A program made the position numbers and the translations under genes. The notes beneath the pieces were generated by a model that was not told the DNA's origin, ran no database searches, and was given only the letters and a program-made list of their open reading frames with translations. A DNA stretch of 57,727 bases, from contig CALUTE010000012.1 of the NCBI GenBank assembly GCA_944323645.1, positions 1-57,727 of the forward strand. The letters run 5' to 3'. This document shows, one piece after another, positions 9,006 through 19,424 of this stretch (the first letter of the stretch is position 1; every line of letters begins with the position of its first letter). The stretch is from an uncultured Helicobacter sp. (GTDB lineage Bacteria; Campylobacterota; Campylobacteria; Campylobacterales; Helicobacteraceae).

Positions 9006-9920
9006 ATGGTTTATATATGTTACTTTTTTATACTTTTTGTAAGTGAATCGATTGCACTTGGATCTTTTGATTTGAGTCTAAGTGTTCCTGTGAGTTTAGA
9101 TTCTAGTTATAATGTGCTTTTTGGTGGTGCTTGGCAGTACGACTGGTGGCTTTTTGTAACATTTGTATGCCTTGGTTTGATTTCGGGTGTGGCGGCTGGG
9201 TTTTTTGGGATTGGTGGAGGGACAATTATCGTACCTTGCGTACTGTTACTTGGCTTCTCTATCCAGCAGGCGATTGGTATTTCGATTGTACAAATGATAT
9301 TTTCGAGCATTTTTGGTTCGATTGTGAATTACAAAAAGGGCTTGCTTGATGTAAGAGATGGTATTTTTATTGGGCTTGGTGGATTGCTTGGCGCAAGTTG
9401 TAGCGGGCTTGTACTAAGTATGCTTGGCGAAGTACTCTTAAGTGCTGCTTTTCTTAGTTTAACACTCATATCATTTTATCGTTTTGCTTTCAAGATAAAA
9501 CCAACACTTGGCACTAGCCCTCTACGTTCTACTTTGCAAAAAAGCTTGTTGCTTACTGGTGCTGGTGCATTCACTGGAGTATTTGCCATATCACTTGGGA
9601 TTGGTGGAGGATTGCTTATCGCGCCTATTTTAGGGTACTACCTTGGCTATGATTCTAAGAAGGTTGTACCACTTTCGCTGTTTTTTGTGGTTTTTTCTTC
9701 TGTTTCTGGGACATTGTCTTTGTATCATCATCAAGTGCTTGATTTGCATTTGATGAGTGTTTCGTTTATTGTTGGACTTGCTTCGATTGTTGGTGTAGCT
9801 TGTGGGATTTATCTTATCACAAAGGCAAGTGCTAAAACACATAGAATCGCGCTTTTGTGGATATATGCTTTTGCGATTGTTATTACGACTTACAAGCTTT
9901 TTGAGATGGTATTAGCATAA
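9006..9920 (+). CDS. TauE/SafE family membrane permease
   Basis: An inner-membrane protein of 304 residues with about eight hydrophobic segments. The duplicated Gly-rich motifs GVAAGFFGIGGGTIIVP and FAISLGIGGGLLIAPIL, one in each half, are the hallmark of TauE/SafE (DUF81) transporters. These move sulfite, sulfoacetate or related anions. The actual substrate is unknown. The first ~45 residues contain an extra hydrophobic stretch before the core. The ribosome-binding site AAGGA is rather far (about 14 bases) from the ATG, so the start is less certain than the family. It is bounded by the divergent porin and tRNA-Leu, so probably stands alone. Confidence 0.88.
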   Translation: MVYICYFFILFVSESIALGSFDLSLSVPVSLDSSYNVLFGGAWQYDWWLFVTFVCLGLISGVAAGFFGIGGGTIIVPCVLLLGFSIQQAIGISIVQMIFSSIFGSIVNYKKGLLDVRDGIFIGLGGLLGASCSGLVLSMLGEVLLSAAFLSLTLISFYRFAFKIKPTLGTSPLRSTLQKSLLLTGAGAFTGVFAISLGIGGGLLIAPILGYYLGYDSKKVVPLSLFFVVFSSVSGTLSLYHHQVLDLHLMSVSFIVGLASIVGVACGIYLITKASAKTHRIALLWIYAFAIVITTYKLFEMVLA

Positions 9921-9994
9921 GACTAGTAATCTTGCTTGCCTTAAAAATGTTGTAACAAAGGGAACTACAATGTAGGATACTAGGAGAATCTAAG

Positions 9995-10079
9995 TGGTGC
10001 GGAAGAGAGGACTTGAACCTCCACGCCTTGCGGCGCCAGATCCTAAGTCTGGTGCGTCTGCCAGTTTCGCCACTTCCGC
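9995..10079 (-). tRNA. tRNA-Leu (TAG)
   Basis: On the reverse strand the acceptor stem GCGGAAG pairs with CTTCCGC. There is a long variable arm, as expected for a class II tRNA, and the T arm contains GGTTCAAGTCC. The anticodon loop CTTAGGA gives TAG (Leu). CCA is encoded (9995-9997). Confidence 0.96.
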
Positions 10080-10218
10080 GCTGAGTCGAGAATCTTACTC
10101 AAAGAATATTTAAAGTTAGCTAAAAGCACCACAAACCCTTGAACTTTTGTTACAAAGTCTCTAAACACCACAAGAATTTATTGTTTTTTAGCCATCTATT
10201 ATAAATTACACCTTATAA

Positions 10219-10983
<765 letters not shown>

Positions 10984-11361
10984 AATTTTAAATTTTCAAA
11001 ACCTTAGATTTTGTAAAAATTTGTATTTGGGCATTTCTTTAAAAGATCACAGGAAGTTGTAGCAGTAGCTATTGTTTGGGTAGTTTCTACCTATAAAGAA
11101 ATAATAATATTCAAAAATGATTTAGCCAAAGTTTATTAACCTAGAATCTAAGGCACAGCATCACAATGTAGATTTTCAGTTTTAGGAGAATCTAAAGCAA
11201 GGCGTGAAAATTTAGCTCCCTAAAACTTAGCAGTGCTTTATTTTGTAGTAAAGCTATTGTGTTGGAAGCTAAAACTTATTGATTTTAGAATTTTGTAGCA
11301 TTTGGATTTTGTGTGTTTGTGTTGGCGTTGTTAGACATTATTTTATGATAAGGTTTTTGAT
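10984..11361. other. Intergenic region between pyrH and truB
   Basis: About 380 AT-rich bases with no supported gene. It contains a strong hairpin (11178-11227) and a smaller possible structure in which TTTCTTTA near 11034 can pair with TAAAGAAA near 11093. The truB promoter is not obvious. Confidence 0.5.
11178..11227 (+). other. Long hairpin of unknown role upstream of truB
   Basis: AGTTTTAGGAG (11178-11188) pairs with CTCCCTAAAACT (11216-11227), apart from one bulged C. Inside that, CTAAA (11192-11196) pairs with TTTAG (11211-11215). The loop is about 14 bases. No T-run follows, so it is more like a structured RNA or leader than a terminator. Confidence 0.45.
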
Positions 11362-12249
11362 TTGAATGCTCTACTCCTTTCTTACAAACCCCCCTTTCTT
11401 TCGAGCAATGCGTTTTTAGCACAGCTTAAGCAGAAATATCATTTGAAAAAGGCTGGTTTTTCTGGCACACTTGATCCTTTTGCACAAGGTTCTTTGCTTG
11501 TCGCAAGCGGTGCTTATACGAAGCTTCTTAGGTTTATCCCCACAGCGCCAAAGGTATATGAGGCGACATTGTGGCTTGGTGCTAAAAGTGCAAGTCTTGA
11601 TATAGAAAATATGCTTTCCATAGAATCCGTGCCGCATTTTAGTGAGACAATATTGCGCGATGTTTTGAAAAATCTGGTGGGCTCTATCACCTACACACCA
11701 CCAAGCTTTAGTGCCAAAAAAGTACAGGGTAAGCGCGCTTATGATCTAGCACGTAGGGGTGAAACTGTTGTGCTTCCGCAAGAATCTATGGAGGTTTATT
11801 CGATAGAGCTTTTATGCTATAACCACCCTTTTGTGAGTTTTCGTGTAAGTGTTTCAAAGGGTGCGTATATCCGATCGCTTGGCTTACTTATCGCAGAAAA
11901 ACTTGGTGTTTGTGGGAGCTTGAGTGCGCTAAAGCGCATAAGCGAAGGGGGGCTATGTGCTTTAGTTGGTGAGGAAATTTTTTTACAACCTTTTGATGTG
12001 CTACCTTTTCCTGTATTAGTACTAGATTCTAGCTACAAGCATTCTTTTTATAATGGTGTAAAAATCAATCTGCCAACTACGCTTATACAGCAAGCAAGAT
12101 ATACTACGCCACCACATTGTAATGCACAATTGCATAAAAGTAGCATTTATATAGTGAAATTTGATGATTTTTTTTCTATAATACGAATAGAATCTGATGG
12201 CAACATCTCTTATCTTCTTAATAGGATACATTATGCTCATACTCTCTAG
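11362..12249 (+). CDS. truB: tRNA pseudouridine-55 synthase
   Basis: TruB converts U55 in the T loop of tRNAs to pseudouridine. The catalytic Asp lies in [12 protein letters not shown] near residue 38. Conserved [27 protein letters not shown] and [10 protein letters not shown] stretches follow. The TTG at 11362 is the chosen start because [10 protein letters not shown] is the normal beginning of these enzymes and no in-frame ATG lies upstream. At 295 residues it is typical. Its 3' end overlaps csrA by 17 bases, so it heads the csrA-ispE-smpB-exbBD run. Confidence 0.93.
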   Translation: MNALLLSYKPPFLSSNAFLAQLKQKYHLKKAGFSGTLDPFAQGSLLVASGAYTKLLRFIPTAPKVYEATLWLGAKSASLDIENMLSIESVPHFSETILRDVLKNLVGSITYTPPSFSAKKVQGKRAYDLARRGETVVLPQESMEVYSIELLCYNHPFVSFRVSVSKGAYIRSLGLLIAEKLGVCGSLSALKRISEGGLCALVGEEIFLQPFDVLPFPVLVLDSSYKHSFYNGVKINLPTTLIQQARYTTPPHCNAQLHKSSIYIVKFDDFFSIIRIESDGNISYLLNRIHYAHTL

Positions 12250-12466
12250 GAAACAAGACGAAAGTATTGTGATTGGCGATAATATCGTTATCAAGGTGGT
12301 TTCGATTGATAGAGGGAGTGTGAAGCTTGGATTTGAAGCACCGCCAAAAACGCTTATTTTGCGAGCAGAACTCAAAGAAGCGGTTATGAGTGAAAACAAA
12401 AAGGCGATTGGCAACTCTCCTGATGAGGCACTTTTAAGCCTTGGAAAACATATCAAGACTAAATGA
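12233..12466 (+). CDS. csrA: Carbon storage regulator CsrA
   Basis: A small dimeric RNA-binding protein that blocks or stabilises target mRNAs at GGA motifs. In Campylobacterota it affects flagellin, stress and virulence expression. The ATG at 12233 gives [20 protein letters not shown], the standard CsrA start, and a 77-residue product. An in-frame ATG at 12197 lies inside truB and would add an unlikely leader. AGGA lies five bases before the chosen ATG. It overlaps truB by 17 bases and ispE by four (ATGA). The same csrA-ispE-smpB order occurs in H. pylori (HP1442-HP1444). Confidence 0.95.
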   Translation: MLILSRKQDESIVIGDNIVIKVVSIDRGSVKLGFEAPPKTLILRAELKEAVMSENKKAIGNSPDEALLSLGKHIKTK

Positions 12467-13386
12467 TTTGCAAAGCATATCCAAAAATCAATCTCTACTT
12501 AAAGATTGTTGCATTCAATGATGGTTATCATCTGCTAGAATCTAGGTTTATGCGCGTTTGCTCAAATTGTTATGATGAGATAGAAATCGTGCCATATTCG
12601 TATGATAAGGTAATTGGTGAATTTGGGTGCGCGGTAGAACAAAGCAGTGTATATAAGGCACTGCAAGCATTGCGTGCAATTTCTGGTGTGCGTTTTCCTC
12701 CAGTGCGCATTGAAGTGGCAAAACATATTCCAAGTGGTGCTGGGCTTGGTGGGGGAAGCGCTGATGCGGGGTGTGTACTTAGAGCACTTATCGCACACTA
12801 TGGATCGGATTTTGTTGATGAGGGGAAGGCTCTTGCAGAAGCATTTTTTGCCCTAGCAGAATCTGGTGTGCTAGATTCTAGGGGTACTAGTTTAGATTCT
12901 AGTCGTACTAAAGAAATGCCAAGTAGCCCATTGCCATATAATCTTGCTACGCTTGCTAAAAGCATAGGTGCAGATGTGGCGTTTTTTTTGAGTGGTGCGA
13001 TGTGTGCAGAAGTTCGAGGAGTAGGGGAGGAGATTGTGCCTTTGGAGCTAGATTCTGATGATATAAGGCAGTTTGAGGTCTTTACGCCTCCACTTTTTTG
13101 TGATACCAAGCGCGTTTATAGTGCTTATCGCGCGATGGTTCAAAACAAAAGCCATAGCTTTAGTCCGCGCCAAATGTTTGCCTCTAAAAGCAATCAAGAA
13201 ATACTTTCAGATGATGTCTCTGCTTTTATGCTTAATGATCTATTTGCTCCTGCGTGTGCAGTGTATCCACAGCTTTTAGAGATACAGAAAGAACTTGGAA
13301 ATGGGTGGTTTTTTTCTGGTAGTGGGAGTAGTTTTTTTCGCCCGATTAAGAACATACAAGCAGAATCTAGGCATCAAGGTAGCTAA
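12463..13386 (+). CDS. ispE: 4-diphosphocytidyl-2-C-methyl-D-erythritol kinase
   Basis: This GHMP kinase phosphorylates CDP-methylerythritol in the non-mevalonate isoprenoid pathway. The start [12 protein letters not shown] contains the substrate-binding Lys. The ATP loop [14 protein letters not shown] is near residues 90-103. [12 protein letters not shown] and GSGSSFF are further family motifs. Residues of about 131-158 form a Ser-rich insertion encoded by DNA holding three copies of the AGAATCT/TAGATTCT word; this makes the protein longer than typical. The start overlaps csrA (ATGA). Confidence 0.94.
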   Translation: MICKAYPKINLYLKIVAFNDGYHLLESRFMRVCSNCYDEIEIVPYSYDKVIGEFGCAVEQSSVYKALQALRAISGVRFPPVRIEVAKHIPSGAGLGGGSADAGCVLRALIAHYGSDFVDEGKALAEAFFALAESGVLDSRGTSLDSSRTKEMPSSPLPYNLATLAKSIGADVAFFLSGAMCAEVRGVGEEIVPLELDSDDIRQFEVFTPPLFCDTKRVYSAYRAMVQNKSHSFSPRQMFASKSNQEILSDDVSAFMLNDLFAPACAVYPQLLEIQKELGNGWFFSGSGSSFFRPIKNIQAESRHQGS

Positions 13387-13427
13387 AATCTACAATATAG
13401 AATCCAGATTATAATCAAGGAAATTAT

Positions 13428-13889
13428 GTGAAAATTATCGCCCAAAATAAAAAGGCTTTGTTTGATTATGAGGTGTTAGAGCGTTTGGAGTGTGGGATTG
13501 TGCTTGTTGGTGCAGAAGTAAAATCGTTGCGTCTTTCGCGTTGCAATCTCAAAGATAGTTTTGTGCGCTTTATTAAGGGCGAGGTGTTTGTGTTTGGTAT
13601 GCATATTTCGTTTTTTGCGAGTACAAACCCTCATTTTCGCCCTGATGAAAAGCGCGCACGCAAACTTTTGCTACATCGTAAAGAGATTGATAAATGGCAG
13701 GGCAGGGTTGCACAAGATGGCTTGAGTGTTGTGCCGCTTATGATTTATTTTAATAAAAACAACAGGGTCAAACTTCAAATCGCGCTTGTACGAGGAAAAA
13801 AGCTACACGATAAGCGTGAAAGTATCAAAAAGCGGATTTTAGATAGAGAGGCGCGCGCAAGCCTCAAGGATTTTGGCAAGCATTTATAG
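13428..13889 (+). CDS. smpB: SsrA-binding protein SmpB
   Basis: SmpB binds tmRNA and brings it to stalled ribosomes for trans-translation. The core NKKALFDYEVLERLECGIVLVGAEVKSLR is characteristic, and so is the C-terminal KKLHDKRESIKKR segment followed by a basic tail. The length of 153 is normal. Translation starts at GTG 13428, six bases after an AAGGAAA site. It follows ispE by 41 bases. The tmRNA gene itself is not in the window. Confidence 0.96.
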   Translation: MKIIAQNKKALFDYEVLERLECGIVLVGAEVKSLRLSRCNLKDSFVRFIKGEVFVFGMHISFFASTNPHFRPDEKRARKLLLHRKEIDKWQGRVAQDGLSVVPLMIYFNKNNRVKLQIALVRGKKLHDKRESIKKRILDREARASLKDFGKHL

Positions 13890-13898
13890 AGCATATTG

Positions 13899-13904
13899 TA
13901 TAAT
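13899..13904 (+). promoter_or_regulatory. Candidate -10 element for exbB-exbD
   Basis: TATAAT lies 27 bases before the exbB ATG in the only gap of this gene run. It suggests that exbBD can be transcribed separately from the truB-smpB genes. Confidence 0.5.
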
Positions 13905-13930
13905 AACACAACACGTGTCAAAGGCTGTAT

Positions 13931-14392
13931 ATGAAAGAAGTGATTGATTATTCTGTGCTTGGGTTTTTGGGAATATTGTCGGTTGTGGTGGTTGCTGTGG
14001 GGATTGAGCGTGCGTGGTTTTATGCGACGGTGCGCGTTGATGATTATCACGATAAGCGCTTGCTTGAGCTTGATTTATACAAACGTCTTACGCTTGTTGC
14101 AACGATTGGTTCAAATGCTCCTTATGTGGGGTTGCTTGGCACGGTTGCTGGGATTATGATAACATTTGTTGATATTGGCGATAACTCGTTTGTTGATACC
14201 AAAACTATTATGACAGGACTTGCCTTAGCGTTAAAAGCTACTGCTATGGGGCTTATTGTTGCGATTCCAAGTATTGTGATTTATAATTTACTTGTGCGCA
14301 AATCAGAAATTGTACTAACAAAGTGGGATATTTATCATAATCCTTCTTCTATCGAGCCAAAACCGCTAGCGCGCCTCGATCAAGATAGGTAG
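13931..14392 (+). CDS. exbB: ExbB/TolQ-family proton channel protein
   Basis: ExbB forms the pentameric inner-membrane channel that, with ExbD, uses the proton gradient to energise TonB. Three membrane segments are visible: residues ~8-27, the ATIGSNAPYVGLLGTVAGIM segment at ~56-78, and ALALKATAMGLIVAIPSIVIYN at ~92-113. The second holds the conserved GLLGTV motif. At 153 residues it is the short form found in H. pylori (HP1445). It is followed 29 bases later by exbD. No tonB gene follows. Confidence 0.92.
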   Translation: MKEVIDYSVLGFLGILSVVVVAVGIERAWFYATVRVDDYHDKRLLELDLYKRLTLVATIGSNAPYVGLLGTVAGIMITFVDIGDNSFVDTKTIMTGLALALKATAMGLIVAIPSIVIYNLLVRKSEIVLTKWDIYHNPSSIEPKPLARLDQDR

Positions 14393-14421
14393 AATCTAGC
14401 TGGTTGGCTTAAAGGCATAGT

Positions 14422-14808
14422 ATGAAAAAAATAGATTCTATGAATTTGGTGCCTTTTATTGATATTATGCTTGTGCTTTTGGTTATTGTGCTAACAACTG
14501 CTTCGTTTGTCAATACCTCAAGAATCCAAGTCAATGTCCCAAAAGTAAGCGATGGCACAAGGGAAAATACCAATGTAGAATCTAAACCGATTAATATCGC
14601 TATTGATAGTGAGGGAGGATTCTATCTTGATAATCGTCCTATAAGCCTTGAAGCACTCAAAGCGGCACTTGCGAACTACCAGACAGACACACCTGTTATT
14701 TTAAATGGCGATTCTAAGAGTGATTTAGATGCGTTTGTGCAGATTATGGATATGCTACAAGCGCAGGGAATGAAGGATCTTTATATTGTGGTAGAGGAAG
14801 AGAAATAA
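14422..14808 (+). CDS. exbD: ExbD/TolR-family protein
   Basis: The partner of ExbB: one N-terminal membrane helix and a periplasmic domain. The helix begins MNLVPFIDIMLVLLVIVL. It contains the essential membrane Asp (FID) that carries protons. The periplasmic part, ~residues 45-128, ends with the LQAQGMKDLYIVVEE strand typical of ExbD. Its 128-residue length is normal. The next gene starts 20 bases later on the same strand and encodes a secreted LPP20-like/ankyrin protein, not TonB. Confidence 0.93.
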   Translation: MKKIDSMNLVPFIDIMLVLLVIVLTTASFVNTSRIQVNVPKVSDGTRENTNVESKPINIAIDSEGGFYLDNRPISLEALKAALANYQTDTPVILNGDSKSDLDAFVQIMDMLQAQGMKDLYIVVEEEK

Positions 14809-14828
14809 GTTCTTATACAAGGAGTTTT

Positions 14829-16109
14829 ATGAAGATATACTACATAATTTTTGTGCTAGGTATTGCTATAAGCTGTTTTGCTAAGGATTTGGAGGTAAGT
14901 GCCATAGGCGCTACGCAAGAGGAGGCTAAAAACAATGCCTTGCAAGAGCTGTCTCAAAGCATTGCTGTACGAGTGCAATCATACAACGAAATAAAGCAAA
15001 TCCAAATAAATGACTCCCTCACAGAAGAGGCAATAAGTCATATCGTCCTAGAATCTAGCGCGCAATTTATCAATCCTAAAATCACATATAAAAAACACTC
15101 CAAAAAGTCTTATGAAGCTTTTGTTTTGATCGATAATCCTAAAGACTACCACGATGCGATTGAAAAGTTAAGTTTGGAGATTGATGCACTAAGTGTTGGT
15201 ATAGATGCGCCTATCACGCAACGAGACATCAAAGAGAGAATCTATAAACTTGAAAACATTCTTACCCAATACAAACTCTACCAAGCTTATGCGCAAGTAC
15301 TTGTCGCAATGGACGAAAGAGTGGGGCATTTTCCAAAGCAGAGTATGGCATATTTTGCTACCAAGTATGCGACAATTGACCCTAATATGTTTGAGCAAAA
15401 GGTAGCGCCCAAGGAAGTGCAAACAAGCAAGACATATGTTTATAGGCGTGGGTATGGCTCTAATGCTGCGCTTTTTGAGGCGATTAAGGCTAATGATGTT
15501 GATGGTGTGTATTCGGCGCTAAAAGATGGTGTAAATCCCAATATAATGGACGATTTTGGTAATACCGCGCTTATTTTGGGGATTACAAACGCGCAGATTG
15601 TAACACTGCTTTTAGAGTTTGGTGCTGACCCAGAAGAAGTCAATAACGAAGGCTACACGCCTCTTGTTTATGCTAACAACCCTCTAATCAGTAGTAAAAC
15701 TTGCGCGAGTATTCAAGCGCTTTTGACACACAAGGCAAACCCTAACCACACGATTGAGATTAATCATACAAAGATTGTGCCCATTATGCAGTTTTATGAT
15801 AAGCACACACCCGGTTTTCAAGGAAAAATGTGGGAGGAGCGAGGGGAGGTGTATTGTGATAAAAGTGAGGTGGTTAAGCTCTTTGTGAAGTATGGCGCCA
15901 ATGTTAATGAGCGCGATGATCATAGTCGTGGGATTCTCACGCTTGCTATAATACGAGATGATATAGAGCTTGTGCGGTTTTTGCTAGATTCTGGGGCAAG
16001 GGTGTATCCTAATGAAGATCGTGGCAATTCTAATACGAGTGCTGGCAAAACGATTCAAATATTTCTTGATAACGCGCTTAAAAAAGGGAAGCTCTGGCAG
16101 CCCAAGTAA
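14829..16109 (+). CDS. Secreted LPP20-like domain plus ankyrin repeats
   Basis: A 426-residue protein with a signal peptide (residues 1-19, ending near SCFAKD). Residues 20-120 resemble the LPP20/FlgP-like fold, with the alternating GATQEEAKNNALQELSQSI helix. Residues ~215-400 contain ankyrin-type repeats, for example DFGNTALILGI, VTLLLEFGADPEEVNNEGYTPL, VKLFVKYGANVNERDD and VRFLLDSGARV. Ankyrin repeats bind proteins, so a periplasmic binding or inhibitor role is possible, but no function is established. It lies 20 bases after exbD behind an AAGGAG site, so is probably in that operon. Confidence 0.75.
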   Translation: MKIYYIIFVLGIAISCFAKDLEVSAIGATQEEAKNNALQELSQSIAVRVQSYNEIKQIQINDSLTEEAISHIVLESSAQFINPKITYKKHSKKSYEAFVLIDNPKDYHDAIEKLSLEIDALSVGIDAPITQRDIKERIYKLENILTQYKLYQAYAQVLVAMDERVGHFPKQSMAYFATKYATIDPNMFEQKVAPKEVQTSKTYVYRRGYGSNAALFEAIKANDVDGVYSALKDGVNPNIMDDFGNTALILGITNAQIVTLLLEFGADPEEVNNEGYTPLVYANNPLISSKTCASIQALLTHKANPNHTIEINHTKIVPIMQFYDKHTPGFQGKMWEERGEVYCDKSEVVKLFVKYGANVNERDDHSRGILTLAIIRDDIELVRFLLDSGARVYPNEDRGNSNTSAGKTIQIFLDNALKKGKLWQPK

Positions 16110-16193
16110 TAGCAGGTAATAGCGCTAGAATACTTTTGGGGCGGTTTGTGCGCAAAAGGCGACTTTGTGCAGGCAAGGGCTTGGTAGCAGAAT

Positions 16194-17323
16194 CTAGCCA
16201 ATGTTATCTCGTCTCTTTATGCGTTCTGCAATCGGAGGGTGTGTCGAAAATATTGCGCTAAAGCTTGGTAAGAAAAATATATGCGCACATTCTCTTGCTT
16301 CATCTCTTTGTATGTGTGTGATATTGGCTTGTGTTTGTTCAAGTGCAGCAATTTTTTGCAAAGCAGACTTCAAACCTTGAAGATTACGCGTGTATTGCGC
16401 GCTTGAGGCATCAGCGAGAAATTCTTTCTGTCGCGAGATAACTGCCTGCAAGATTCTAGCGCATAGCATTCCTAATAGCCCAAGTACAATAAACACAAGT
16501 GCGATAATTACCCCTCCACCATTTGTTTTTGTTACTCCTGCGCTTACCAGAGGCTAGATGGGCGCCAAACTCCACGACACAGCCCAACCCAAATACCACT
16601 GTGATAAGCCTTGAATTCAGCTCTATATCATTATCAAAAGTGTGAGAAAACTCATGCCGATAACCCCCCTGCAACTCCTCACGACTAAGCTTCTGTAATG
16701 CTCCTTTGGTAATAAAGATTGCAATTTGCTTATTGCGTTTGCCAAAATGCTCACCACTATACATTGCATTTATGCCCATTTTTTCTAGCACAAACACACG
16801 TGCCATAGACATATTAGAAGCGATTGCCATCTCCTCTATGATATGTGCTAAGGTCTCATACTTTAAGGGCTTTTGTATGCTTATCTCTGTGGCATTAAGG
16901 CTAAGATAGGCTATATTACCTCGCGAGATTTTATAATGCTTTATAAAGAAACTCACAATAATAATACCTGCGACAAAAAGATACAAAAAAGCGACACGTT
17001 AGCTTTGTTTTTGCTCCTATCACTAAACGCATACAAAAACTAAGATCAAGTACCACAAAGCAAGTTGCACAAACTAGCAGCACCATTATCACAAACACAA
17101 TATTGAGCCACCATACTTTAAGGCTTGCGAGTCTTTGTTGCTAAAAAATCACTCTTAAGCGTACTTTGGCGTGCTAAAAAAATCCTTGTGAATACAAAAG
17201 TGGTGCAGGCAATACCTACCATATACAAAAGCATAAATCAAAGTTGATATTCATCAAATTACTAATACCCAAAAGTGTGGCAATTTGGTCAAAAAAATCC
17301 CAAAAATTAAATGTGTGCTGCAT
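16194..17323 (-). pseudogene. Decayed M48-family membrane metallopeptidase
   Basis: Fragments in at least three frames together make an HtpX/Ste24-like protease. The order on the reverse strand is: a start at 17323 (MQHTFNFWDFF, with AAAGGGAT upstream); a membrane segment with TTFVFTRIFLARQSTLKSDF in a new frame; another hydrophobic segment; then the catalytic part with the zinc motif HEFSH in 16456-16986; and finally SRQKEFLADASSAQYTRN, holding the third zinc ligand, in 16194-16496. No single frame covers the gene, and stops separate the pieces. Several frameshifts are needed to repair it, so I regard it as inactive. Confidence 0.82.
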
Positions 17324-17451
17324 ATAACTAATCCCTTTAATATTACTTAAATGGTGTTTGGGGTTTTGTGTAACCTGTGGTTTTTAGATTCTAGTTTGGG
17401 TTTCACCAATGCCTTTTGCGCGCGGTCGTTTTTGGCACGCAAGGCTTATTG

Positions 17452-19188
17452 CTAGAATTTTTTATTTTCAAGATTTTGATTGATAGAATCTGCTAGTTCT
17501 TGCACGCGTATGGCGGTTTGGTGCGTATTGCGTGCCGCTTGTGTATTGCTTTTGTTACTTTCTTCTAAAGAAGACATTGATTCATTTATGCTACGCATTC
17601 CTTCGCTTTGTGCTGCGATTTGGCTTGTAACACGATCAATATTTTCTACAAGCACATTGATGTTTGCGCCAATTTCGCTAAGGCTATTACTTGTGCGTTC
17701 AGCAAGTTTGCGCACCTCATCAGCCACTACAGCAAAGCCTCGCCCATGTTCCCCAGCGCGCGCAGCTTCAATAGCAGCATTTAGTGCCAAAAGATTGGTT
17801 TGATCAGCGATTTCTTGTATCACGCTTACGATGTTGCGTATGTTTTGTGTTTGGCTGACAACTTCTTTTGTATTTTCATTAATTCCTTGTATGGCGATGT
17901 GGATAGATTCTATATGACTTGCATTTGCTTTAAATACCTCCGCTTGTTGTAGGCTTGCACTCATAAGATTCTCTACTTCAGTATTGAGCATGTGGGAGTC
18001 TTCCTCAAGCTTTTTTGCAATGAGTGAGCTACTTTGCAACATACTTTGTATCTGAGTACCTAACGCATTTATACTGGATTCAAATTCGCCTAACTTATCA
18101 GAATTTTCAAGGCTTTGCGTGAAGTCGAAGTGTTTATAGGATTCTATTAGGTTTGAGATAGTCAAGAGATGTGCACCGATTTTATGTTGTAATTGTTCTA
18201 GGGTTGTATTAAAAAGTGCTATGAGTTCGTTGATTTGAGGATTTACACCTTGTGCTTTGATCCGACTGCTAAGATCACCATCTGCTACGATTTTTAATGT
18301 TTCTATGGCATCTTTTATCGCAGTATTGTCGGCTTCTATTTGTACTTGTATATCATTGGTTGCTTTATTGATTAGGTGTGCCATAGTTCCCAAGCGATCT
18401 TTACTTTGTAAGGGAATTGGCTTAAAGTCACTACTTTCTTTACGCAAAAATCTAAAAAAACCTGCCAAACCTTCGCTTACCACAGAGATAGAATATGTTA
18501 ATTGGCGCACGATAAAAAATCCAAGACCACTTGAGATAAGCACATATATAAGAATGCCAAATGTTGCTATTTGGGCGATATGACTGGCAAATTCATCATC
18601 AATTTGTGTAGTTATATTATCGATATGATCGATATACACCCCTGTACCTATCCAAATATTTTCTTGTTCTAAGCCTGTAATTTTTTTGGCATACGATATT
18701 TTAGGTGTATCAATGAGTTTGTCATTAACCTTTTTGGGCCACACATAGCGTACAAAACCTCCTCCTTCTTGAGCGACCTTGTACAATTCTTGGATAAGAT
18801 AAAGCCCATTACTATCGCGATGATTTTGCAGATCTACTCCAAGTTTATCTTGCATATAATATGGGTAGGCGATTGCAGTATAGTTACGATAGACAAAGAA
18901 ATAGCCACTTTCATCAGATTCAAACGTAACATGTGCTAGAAGCTCGTTAATTTTGCGCTCTTTTTCTTTGGTATCACTAATATCTTTGGTTGCTTCCGCA
19001 ATAAGCTTTACCATAGAATCCACCTGATTTTTTAAGTTGTTTTCAATGGTGGATTCTATGTTTTGGGTCATAATTGTATGCACTTCTTTGTTGAGCCGGT
19101 ATGCAAGTGTGGCAATAATACTAATAGTAATACACAGCAAAATGGCTATAAAAATGGCTAGACGGTATTCAATTTTAATATTTTTCAT
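17452..19188 (-). CDS. Methyl-accepting chemotaxis protein with a periplasmic Cache domain
   Basis: A transmembrane chemoreceptor feeding CheA/CheW. The first membrane helix is at residues ~8-30 and a second at ~205-230. Between them is an sCache_2-like sensor with [17 protein letters not shown] and [14 protein letters not shown]. The cytoplasmic part has a HAMP-like region, and the signalling tip [20 protein letters not shown] is followed by [16 protein letters not shown]. The ATG at 19188 is preferred, with AAGGA eight bases upstream, over the ATG at 19218. The ligand is unknown; sCache_2 receptors often sense small organic acids. No C-terminal CheR-binding pentapeptide is seen. Confidence 0.93.
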   Translation of the reverse strand: MKNIKIEYRLAIFIAILLCITISIIATLAYRLNKEVHTIMTQNIESTIENNLKNQVDSMVKLIAEATKDISDTKEKERKINELLAHVTFESDESGYFFVYRNYTAIAYPYYMQDKLGVDLQNHRDSNGLYLIQELYKVAQEGGGFVRYVWPKKVNDKLIDTPKISYAKKITGLEQENIWIGTGVYIDHIDNITTQIDDEFASHIAQIATFGILIYVLISSGLGFFIVRQLTYSISVVSEGLAGFFRFLRKESSDFKPIPLQSKDRLGTMAHLINKATNDIQVQIEADNTAIKDAIETLKIVADGDLSSRIKAQGVNPQINELIALFNTTLEQLQHKIGAHLLTISNLIESYKHFDFTQSLENSDKLGEFESSINALGTQIQSMLQSSSLIAKKLEEDSHMLNTEVENLMSASLQQAEVFKANASHIESIHIAIQGINENTKEVVSQTQNIRNIVSVIQEIADQTNLLALNAAIEAARAGEHGRGFAVVADEVRKLAERTSNSLSEIGANINVLVENIDRVTSQIAAQSEGMRSINESMSSLEESNKSNTQAARNTHQTAIRVQELADSINQNLENKKF

Positions 19189-19394
19189 TGCGCCATCCTT
19201 CTTTGTCATAGAATTCATATAAATGATATAAAACTTTACTAAAGATTACAAGAAAATCTATGCGATTAAGATAGTATTTTGATTACAATATGAAACAAAA
19301 AATATATCCTCACCGTAACTAATGATATTTTGTACTTTTGTTGTGCTGCTGATTGTGTTCCCAGCTCTAGACATATATCTTGAGCAAATTTTGC

Positions 19395-19400
19395 TATAAT
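19395..19400 (+). promoter_or_regulatory. Extended -10 promoter of the outer membrane protein gene
   Basis: TGCTATAAT lies 25 bases before the ATG at 19425. This is a consensus -10 with the extended TGN. Confidence 0.7.
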
Positions 19401-19424
19401 GGCATTTGTATAAGGGCGCTCCAA

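Noticed and set aside
12197-12232. A longer CsrA with 12 extra N-terminal residues
   Set aside because: CsrA nearly always starts MLILSRK, and AGGA sits before that ATG; the extension lies within truB.
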